Shown here piece by piece: positions 58,535 to 64,000 of a DNA stretch of 64,000 bases. Position 1 is the first letter of the stretch, and each line of letters opens with the position of its first letter. A program made the position numbers and the translations under genes. This stretch comes from Streptomyces cellostaticus (GTDB lineage Bacteria > Actinomycetota > Actinomycetes > Streptomycetales > Streptomycetaceae). Under the pieces are notes generated by a model, which made no database searches, had not been told where the DNA came from, and worked only from the letters and a program-made list of their open reading frames with translations. Location of the stretch: assembly GCF_001513965.1 (NCBI RefSeq), contig NZ_KQ948034.1, forward strand, positions 1-64,000. Direction: 5' to 3'.

Positions 58535-60166
58535 CTATCCCAGCAAACCGCCCACCAACCCCGGCTCGCCGGAGGAGGTGGTGCCCCCTGTCGAGGCGCT
58601 GCCGGTGCTGGTCGGGCCCGCCGTCGTGCTGGGGGCGCCGCCCGTCGGGGAAGAGCGGCGGGGCGGGACCTGGCCCACGGTGCCCTGGGTCTGGCTGGGC
58701 GTCGTGGTGGTGGCGCCGGCGCTGCGGCTCGCACCCGGGGTCGTGGCCGCCCCGGAGGGGCTCGCGCCGGCCGTGGCGCCGCCCGTGGGCGAGCTGGAGG
58801 CCGACGGGGCCTTGCGGTGCCGCTGGCCGGGCTCCTGGGGCACCGGCGAACCGGGCAGGTTGTTGCGGGGGGCCTCGCCGGGGCCGGGGACGACCACGCG
58901 GCTGGAGTCGCGTACGGCGCCGCCCAGCAGGGAGCCGACAAGCAGGGTCAGGCCGACGGTGACGGCCGTGACGAGGGCGCCGCGGCGCAGGACGTAGCGG
59001 CGCAGTTCCCAGATCTCGGAGCGGGGGCCGAGCGTGCGCCAGGCGCTGCCCGCGAGGCGGCCGTCGACGGAGTAGACGGGGGCGCCGGCGATGATCAGCG
59101 GGGACCAGGCGGCGAGGTAGATGATGTCGGGGGCGTCGTAGGCGGGGACCGTCTTCCAGCTGACGGTGACGATGAGGGCGGCGGAGAGCAGGGCGCCGAC
59201 GACCGCGGCGACGCGCTGCCAGCAGCCGAGGACCGTCAGGACGCCGACGACGACCTGGAGGAAGGCGATGACCAGGCCGGAGCCGACCGGGTGGTGCAGG
59301 GCCCACTGATGCAGCGGCTCGGCGACCTCCCACGGGTGCAGGGTGTTGAGCCACTTGACCATGGAGCCGCGCTTGCCGCCGTCGAAGTAGACGGGGTCGC
59401 ACAGCTTGCCCATGCCGGCGTAGATGGAAATGAAGCCGAGGAAGACGCGCAGCGGGAGGAGGACCACGCCGAGGTTCAGTCGGCGGCCCGGGTAGTAGGC
59501 GTGCCGGGCCGGGTCGTCGCCGTGACGGGTCGCGACGCGTTCGCGGAGTTCTTCGGCGGGGTCCTCGTAGTCCTCGTCGTCGTACGACTCGAAGCCGTCG
59601 GCCGGGTAGGCCGGTTCGTCGTAGGCGTCGGAGACCGTGCGCATGTGCGGCAGGAGCCGCGTGCCGTCGTCGGAGGGGGTGCGCTGGTGGCCGACGACGG
59701 GGGTCTCGACGGTCTGGTCGAGGTCGTCGTAGCCATCGCCGTATCCGTCGCCGTAGCCGGTCTCGACGCGCGGGATGACCTGGGTGGCGCCGGATTCGGC
59801 GGGCTCGTCGGCGTGGCGGACGCTGCTGCCCCGTACGGCCTGGAGGAGGCGGTGGGCGCCGGTGTCGTCGGGGGCGGACTTGCCGCTCCACACGACGGGG
59901 CGGCGGCGGCCGGGCGCGGCGGCACCGGCCCGGCCCGCCGTGCCCACGACCGGCATGCGGGCGGTGTCCTGGGTGGCGCTCAGGTGCCGGGCGATCCGCG
60001 GGGATTGGCTGCGCTTCGCCGTCGCGCCCAGCTGCACGCGGAAGCTGGCGTGATTGACGATGACCTGCGCCGGATCGCTCGGCACCTTCACCATGCTCAG
60101 CGCGGGAGCGTCGTCGTATCCCGACGCGCGATCCCCCGGTGGTGTGCGGGGTGTTCTGGTGTCCAC
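58535..60166 (-). CDS. DoxX-family membrane protein with long disordered tails
   Basis: The 543-residue protein has a 230-residue charged N-terminus (YGDGYGDGYDDLDQT, DDEDYEDPAEEL), a DoxX-like four-helix core at about 230-390 (VVLLPLRVFLGFISIYAGMGKLCDPVYF, VGSGLVIAFLQVVVGVLTVLG, LLSAALIVTVSW, IIYLAAWSPLIIAG), one more helix (ALVTAVTVGLTLLVGSLLGG), and a 130-residue Ser/Thr/Pro/Gly tail probably outside the cell. DoxX proteins are linked to redox stress; nothing more specific can be said. Confidence 0.85.
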   Translation of the reverse strand: MDTRTPRTPPGDRASGYDDAPALSMVKVPSDPAQVIVNHASFRVQLGATAKRSQSPRIARHLSATQDTARMPVVGTAGRAGAAAPGRRRPVVWSGKSAPDDTGAHRLLQAVRGSSVRHADEPAESGATQVIPRVETGYGDGYGDGYDDLDQTVETPVVGHQRTPSDDGTRLLPHMRTVSDAYDEPAYPADGFESYDDEDYEDPAEELRERVATRHGDDPARHAYYPGRRLNLGVVLLPLRVFLGFISIYAGMGKLCDPVYFDGGKRGSMVKWLNTLHPWEVAEPLHQWALHHPVGSGLVIAFLQVVVGVLTVLGCWQRVAAVVGALLSAALIVTVSWKTVPAYDAPDIIYLAAWSPLIIAGAPVYSVDGRLAGSAWRTLGPRSEIWELRRYVLRRGALVTAVTVGLTLLVGSLLGGAVRDSSRVVVPGPGEAPRNNLPGSPVPQEPGQRHRKAPSASSSPTGGATAGASPSGAATTPGASRSAGATTTTPSQTQGTVGQVPPRRSSPTGGAPSTTAGPTSTGSASTGGTTSSGEPGLVGGLLG

Positions 60167-60291
60167 ACGTATCTAACCGAGTGACGTGGAGTTAGGACAC
60201 TGGCGTTTGACCGGGCGGATGTGTCCGGACCGCGTCAAAGCCGCCCAGAGCGCCGGAATTACCCCGCACGGGTGAGGTTACGGACGTGTGT

Positions 60292-61233
60292 TCAGGGGCG
60301 CCGACGGGCCGCCTCGTACAGCACGATCCCCGCCGCCACACCGGCGTTCAGCGACTCCGCGCCGCCCGGCATCGGGATCCGCACCCGGAAGTCGCAGGTC
60401 TCGCCGACCAGGCGGGACAGGCCCTTGCCCTCGCTGCCGACCACGATCACGACGGGGCCCTGCAGGGCAGCCAGCTCACCGAGTTCGGCCTCGCCGTCGG
60501 CGGCCAGGCCGACGATCGTGAGGCCGGCCTTCTTGTACGCCTCCAGGGCCCGGGTCAGGTTGGTGGCGCGGGCGACCGGGGTGCGGGCGGCCGTACCGGC
60601 GGAGGTCTTCCAGGCGCCGGCGGTCATACCGGCCGAGCGGCGCTCGGGGACGACGACGCCGTGGCCGCCGAAGGCGGAGACGGAGCGGACGACCGCGCCG
60701 AGGTTGCGCGGGTCGGTGACGCCGTCGAGCGCGACGATCAGCGGGTCCTCGCCCTCGTCGTAGGCGGCTGCGGTGAGGTCCTCCGGGTGCGCGTACTCGT
60801 ACGGCGGGACCTGCAGGACCAGGCCCTGGTGGTTCAGGCCGTTGGTCATCCGGTCCAGCTCGGGGCGCGGGGCCTCCATGAGGTTGATGCCGCCGCGCTC
60901 GGCGGCGAGCTGGAGGGCCTCGCGGACGCGCTCGTCGTTGTCGATGAACTGCTGGACGTAGAGGGTGTTCGCGGGCACGCCCTCGCGCAGGGCCTCGACC
61001 ACCGGGTTGCGGCCGACGACCAGCTCGGAGGACGACTTGCCGCCGCGGCCCCGGGCCACGGGGCGGCGTACGGCCTGCTTCGCCTTGGCGTTGGCGATGC
61101 GGTTCTTCTTGTGACCCTTGCGCATCTCGGCGGGCGGGGTCGGACCCTTGCCCTCGAGGCCCTTGCGTCGCTGGCCGCCACTGCCGACCTGCGCGCCCTT
61201 CTTGCCGGACATGCGGCGGTTGTTCGCGGCCAT
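60292..61233 (-). CDS. rlmB: 23S rRNA (guanosine-2'-O)-methyltransferase RlmB
   Basis: The 313-residue SPOUT enzyme has a basic Lys/Arg-rich N-terminus, the L30e-like substrate-binding domain (LVVGRNPVVEALREGVPANTLYVQQF), and the knot motifs LDGVTDPRNLGAVVRSVSAFGGHGVV, VVIVGSEGKGLSRLVGETCDFRVRIPMPGGAESLNAGVAAGIVLYEAARR. It methylates the conserved G2251 (E. coli numbering) in the ribosomal P loop. It follows cysS on the same strand. Confidence 0.95.
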   Translation of the reverse strand: MAANNRRMSGKKGAQVGSGGQRRKGLEGKGPTPPAEMRKGHKKNRIANAKAKQAVRRPVARGRGGKSSSELVVGRNPVVEALREGVPANTLYVQQFIDNDERVREALQLAAERGGINLMEAPRPELDRMTNGLNHQGLVLQVPPYEYAHPEDLTAAAYDEGEDPLIVALDGVTDPRNLGAVVRSVSAFGGHGVVVPERRSAGMTAGAWKTSAGTAARTPVARATNLTRALEAYKKAGLTIVGLAADGEAELGELAALQGPVVIVVGSEGKGLSRLVGETCDFRVRIPMPGGAESLNAGVAAGIVLYEAARRRP

Positions 61234-61277
61234 GACCTACCTGTCTTCGTGAGTCTTCGTACGTACGTCTTATGCAG

Positions 61278-61305
61278 TGTGCCGCCCGGAGGGCCGGGCG
61301 GCACA
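61278..61305 (-). terminator. Hairpin between cysS and rlmB
   Basis: TGTGCCGCCCGG-AGGG-CCGGGCGGCACA: a perfect 12-bp stem 15 bases past the cysS stop. Confidence 0.85.
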
Positions 61306-61320
61306 ATCGATCAAGGGGGA

Positions 61321-62727
61321 CTAGCGCGGACCCAGGGTCCAGCGCGGTCCCTGCGGGCTGTCCTCGATCACGAGTCCGGCCTGGCTCAGCTGGTCACGGA
61401 TGGCGTCGGCGGTGGCCCAGTCCTTGCGGGCGCGGGCGGACTCGCGCTGGTCGAGGACGAGGCGTACGAGGCTGTCGACCACGCCGTGCAGGTCCTCACC
61501 GCGGTCGGCGCCCTCGCCGGTCCAGCGCTCGTCCAGCGGGTCGAGGCCGAGGACGCCGAGCATGGCCCGCACCTCGGCCAGCCGGGCGACGGCCGCGTCC
61601 TTGTCGTCGGCGGCCAGCGCGCTGTTGCCCTGCCGGACGGTGGTGTGCACGACGGCGAGCGCCTGCGGGACGCCCAGGTCGTCGTCCATCGCCTCGGCGA
61701 AGGCGGGCGGTACCTCGGCCGTCGGCTCGACCGTCTTCCCGGTCAGCTCGGTGACGCGCTGCACGAAGCCCTCGATGCGCGCGAACGCCGACTCGGCCTC
61801 GCGCAGCGCCTCCTCGCTGTACTCGATCATCGAGCGGTAGTGCGGGGTGCCGAGGTAGTAGCGGAGCACGATGGGGCGCCAGTGCTTGACCATCTCGGAG
61901 ACGAGGACGCTGTTGCCCAGCGACTTCGACATCTTCTCGCCGCTCAGGGTGACCCAGGCGTTGTGCACCCAGTACTTCGCGAAGTCGTCGCCGAACGCCT
62001 TGGCCTGGGCGATCTCGTTCTCGTGGTGCGGGAAGATCAGGTCGAGGCCGCCGCCGTGGACGTCGAAGGCCTCGCCCAGGTACTTGTGCGCCATCGCGGA
62101 GCACTCCAGGTGCCAGCCCGGCCGGCCGCGTCCCCACGGCGTCTCCCAGCTGGGCTCGCCGGGCTTGACGGCCTTCCACAGCGCGAAGTCGCGCCGGTCC
62201 CGCTTGCCGGTCTCGCCCTCGCCCTCGGGCTGGCGCAGGTTGTCCAGCTCCTGGTTGGAGAGCTGGAGGTACTCCGGGAAGGAGCGCACGTCGAAGTAGA
62301 CGTTGCCGTCGGCGGCGTAGGCGTGCCCGCGCTCGATGAGCCCGCGCATCATCTCGATCATCTCGGGGACGTGCCCGGTGGCCCGCGGCTCGTACGTCGG
62401 GGGCAGGCAGCCGAGCGCCGTGTAGCCGTCGTCGAACGCGCGCTCGTTCGCGTAGCCGATGGCCCACCAGGGGCGGCCCTGGTCGGCGGCCTTGGCGATG
62501 ATCTTGTCGTCGATGTCGGTGACGTTCCGGACGAACGTCACCTCGTAGCCGCGGTACTCGAACCAGCGGCGCATGATGTCGAAGTTGAGGCCCGAGCGGA
62601 TGTGCCCGATGTGCGGTGCGGCCTGCACGGTGGCGCCACACAGGTAGATCGAGACACAACCCGGCTTGATCGGGGCGAAGTCACGGATCTGCCGGGCGCT
62701 GGTGTCGTACAGGCGAATCGTCACCAC
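61321..62727 (-). CDS. cysS: Cysteinyl-tRNA synthetase
   Basis: The 468-residue class Ia enzyme has HIGHIRSGLNFD (HIGH) and LSGEKMSKSLGNS (KMSKS), plus zinc ligands in YLCGATVQ, WHLECSAMA and FPHHENEIAQA. It charges tRNA-Cys. The N-terminus MVTIRLYDTSARQIRDFAPIKPG is the family start. A related actinobacterial ligase, MshC, is similar but shorter and lacks the tRNA-binding C-terminus seen here (about 360-468). Confidence 0.96.
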   Translation of the reverse strand: MVTIRLYDTSARQIRDFAPIKPGCVSIYLCGATVQAAPHIGHIRSGLNFDIMRRWFEYRGYEVTFVRNVTDIDDKIIAKAADQGRPWWAIGYANERAFDDGYTALGCLPPTYEPRATGHVPEMIEMMRGLIERGHAYAADGNVYFDVRSFPEYLQLSNQELDNLRQPEGEGETGKRDRRDFALWKAVKPGEPSWETPWGRGRPGWHLECSAMAHKYLGEAFDVHGGGLDLIFPHHENEIAQAKAFGDDFAKYWVHNAWVTLSGEKMSKSLGNSVLVSEMVKHWRPIVLRYYLGTPHYRSMIEYSEEALREAESAFARIEGFVQRVTELTGKTVEPTAEVPPAFAEAMDDDLGVPQALAVVHTTVRQGNSALAADDKDAAVARLAEVRAMLGVLGLDPLDERWTGEGADRGEDLHGVVDSLVRLVLDQRESARARKDWATADAIRDQLSQAGLVIEDSPQGPRWTLGPR

Positions 62728-62810
62728 TCCAGGGTAGTGGGCCGGGCGTAGTGGGTTGCACCGGTCCGGTCACATCCCGGCACCTTCTTCGGGCCGCCTT
62801 CGGGCCGTCT

Positions 62811-63305
62811 TCAGGCCGTGCGGGCCACCAGCGCGGTGGCGACGGCCATCAGTCCTTCACCCCTGCCGGGGAATCCGAGTCCGTCGGTGGTGGCACCGGA
62901 GACCGACACGGGGGCGCCGGCCGCCTCGGTGAGGATCTTCTGGGCCTCGTCCCGGCGCTTGCCGATCTTCGGGCGGGGGCCGACGACCTGGACCGCGATG
63001 TTGCCGATGGTGAACCCGGCCTCGCGGACGATCCGGGCGGCCTCGGTGAGCAGGGTGACCCCGGAGGCGCCGGACCACTCGGGGCGCCCGGTGCCGAAGT
63101 GCTGGCCGAGGTCGCCGAGCCCGGCGGCGGAGAAGAGCGCGTTGCAGGCGGCGTGCGCGACGACGTCGGCGTCGGAGTGTCCGGCCAGCCCGGCTCCCTC
63201 GCCCTCCCACTTCAGGCCGGCGCACCACAGCTCGCGGCCTTCCTCGAAGGCGTGGATGTCGGTGCCGATGCCGACCTGGGGCAGCAGGGGCCGCTCAGAA
63301 GCCAT
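62811..63305 (-). CDS. ispF: 2-C-methyl-D-erythritol 2,4-cyclodiphosphate synthase
   Basis: The 164-residue enzyme has the metal-binding GIGTDIHAFE and GHSDADVVAHAACNALFSAAGLGDLGQHF, and TTDGLGFPGRGEG at the end. It makes the cyclic diphosphate in the non-mevalonate isoprenoid route. Its ATG overlaps the ispD stop by 11 bases, so the two are translated together, as in most actinobacteria. Confidence 0.96.
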   Translation of the reverse strand: MASERPLLPQVGIGTDIHAFEEGRELWCAGLKWEGEGAGLAGHSDADVVAHAACNALFSAAGLGDLGQHFGTGRPEWSGASGVTLLTEAARIVREAGFTIGNIAVQVVGPRPKIGKRRDEAQKILTEAAGAPVSVSGATTDGLGFPGRGEGLMAVATALVARTA

Positions 63306-64000
63306 CGTTGAGCCTCCTGCGGGCCAGGACCGCCTCGGCGAGGACCAGGTCGAGGGGGCGGGTGACCTTGAAGGCCTCCTCATGGCCGGGCACGGTGACG
63401 ACGCTCAGGCCGAGCTGCTCGACCATGCTCGCGTCGTCGGTGACGTCCTCGGTGACGGTCTCATGGGCGCGGACCAGGGTCTCCCGGTCGAAGCCCTGGG
63501 GGGTCTGCACGGCGCGCAGCCGGGCCCGCTCGGGCGTGGCCACGACCGGCTCGGGCTCGCCGGCGGCGGCCGCGGGCTCGACCTCCTTGACGGTGTCGGC
63601 CAGCGGCAGCGCGGGGACGACGGCGGGGGCGCCGTCGCGGACGGCCTCGATGACCGCGTCGACCGTGTCGACGGGCACGAGCGGGCGGGCCGCGTCGTGC
63701 ACGAGGACCACGCCGTACTCGGGCGGCAGGGCGTCGAGGCCGAGCCGGACCGACTCCTGGCGGCTGTCCCCGCCGGGAACGACCAGGAAGTCGGTGCGCT
63801 CGGGCAGCGCGTGCGCGTCGAGCAGGGACTTGACCTCGGCGGCGCCGTCGGGCGGGGCGACGACGATCACCAGGGAGACGTGGCGGGAGGCGGCGAGGGC
63901 GCGGACCGCGTGGATCAGCATGGGCGTGCCGTTCAGCGCGCGGAGCGCCTTGGGGGCGCCCGGGCCAAGGCGTACGCCCCGGCCGGCGGCGGGAATCACG
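63295..64000 (-). CDS. ispD: 2-C-methyl-D-erythritol 4-phosphate cytidylyltransferase, start missing
   Basis: The window edge cuts the first few codons; 235 codons remain. IPAAGRGVRLGPGAPKALRALNGTPMLIHAV is the CTP-binding loop with the catalytic Arg and Lys, VVLVHDAARPLV holds the substrate Asp, and TPQGFDRETLVRAH and VTDDASMVEQLG complete the site. It forms CDP-methylerythritol two steps before IspF acts. Confidence 0.95.
   Translation of the reverse strand, partial: VIPAAGRGVRLGPGAPKALRALNGTPMLIHAVRALAASRHVSLVIVVAPPDGAAEVKSLLDAHALPERTDFLVVPGGDSRQESVRLGLDALPPEYGVVLVHDAARPLVPVDTVDAVIEAVRDGAPAVVPALPLADTVKEVEPAAAAGEPEPVVATPERARLRAVQTPQGFDRETLVRAHETVTEDVTDDASMVEQLGLSVVTVPGHEEAFKVTRPLDLVLAEAVLARRRLNDGF

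Overview
This window is chromosomal DNA of a Streptomyces. The evidence is very high G+C coding sequence, many GTG starts, a complete whiE-type spore-pigment locus, DasR-like and HrcA/CIRCE operators, XRE/DUF397/HATPase modules, and a gene order that, from memory, follows S. coelicolor roughly SCO4296 back to SCO4233 (groEL2, cold-shock protein, CysO-like carrier, thrC, otsA, nagKA, cdgB, terD, SoxR-type oxidoreductase, msiK, rlmB, cysS, ispF, ispD). No CRISPR array and no prophage were seen. One tRNA gene (Thr, TGT) and one IS200/IS605-type element are present.

Layout. 1-3.9 kb: start of an RCC1-repeat secreted protein (cut by the edge), a small secreted peptidoglycan-binding-like protein, a DUF397 protein beside a remnant of its XRE partner, and a winged-helix/zinc-ribbon regulator followed by a Uma2 nuclease-fold protein. 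3.9-11.9 kb: groEL with two CIRCE operators, cold-shock gene, CysO-type carrier, threonine synthase, GpgS, OtsA and OtsB. 12-13.8 kb: IS605-like element with a probably dead TnpA and an intact TnpB. 13.9-18.8 kb: amino-sugar block: orphan sugar-binding lipoprotein, divergent nagK-nagA with two DasR-like sites between them, and a PfkB sugar kinase. 18.9-28 kb: CBM35-like membrane protein, diguanylate cyclase CdgB with a Crp-like box upstream, flavin reductase, acetyltransferase, a secreted-protein gene interrupted by an in-frame TAG, ArfB, TerD, and an XRE/DUF397/HATPase module. 28-30 kb: a second copy of the hairpin-leader/winged-helix/Uma2 module. 30-47 kb: lipoprotein, ricin-like lectin, M4 and M1 metallopeptidases, pentapeptide protein, a SoxR-box-controlled reductase plus MFS exporter, exported hydrolase, acetyltransferases, FAD oxidoreductase, rhomboid-like protein and a secreted beta-helix protein.

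47.2-55.4 kb: the spore-pigment cluster, with ORFI-VII on the minus strand (SchA/CurD-like protein, cupin, KS-alpha, KS-beta/CLF, ACP, aromatase, cyclase), ORFVIII (FAD hydroxylase) divergent, and an O-methyltransferase facing the end of the operon. 55.5-64 kb: tRNA-Thr, the ABC ATPase MsiK with a DasR-like site, a small exported protein, a sugar-nucleotide transferase, a DoxX-like membrane protein, RlmB, CysS, and the MEP-pathway pair IspD-IspF (IspD cut by the edge).

How the parts work together: nagK, nagA, the sugar-binding protein and msiK form a likely GlcNAc/chitin uptake and sensing set; otsA/otsB make trehalose; the whiE genes make the polyketide pigment of the spore wall. The strongest candidates for undescribed biology are the twice-occurring leader-hairpin/wHTH-zinc-ribbon/Uma2 module, the TnpB retained beside a TnpA lacking its catalytic tyrosine, and the amber codon placed exactly between signal peptide and mature protein at about 24.76 kb.
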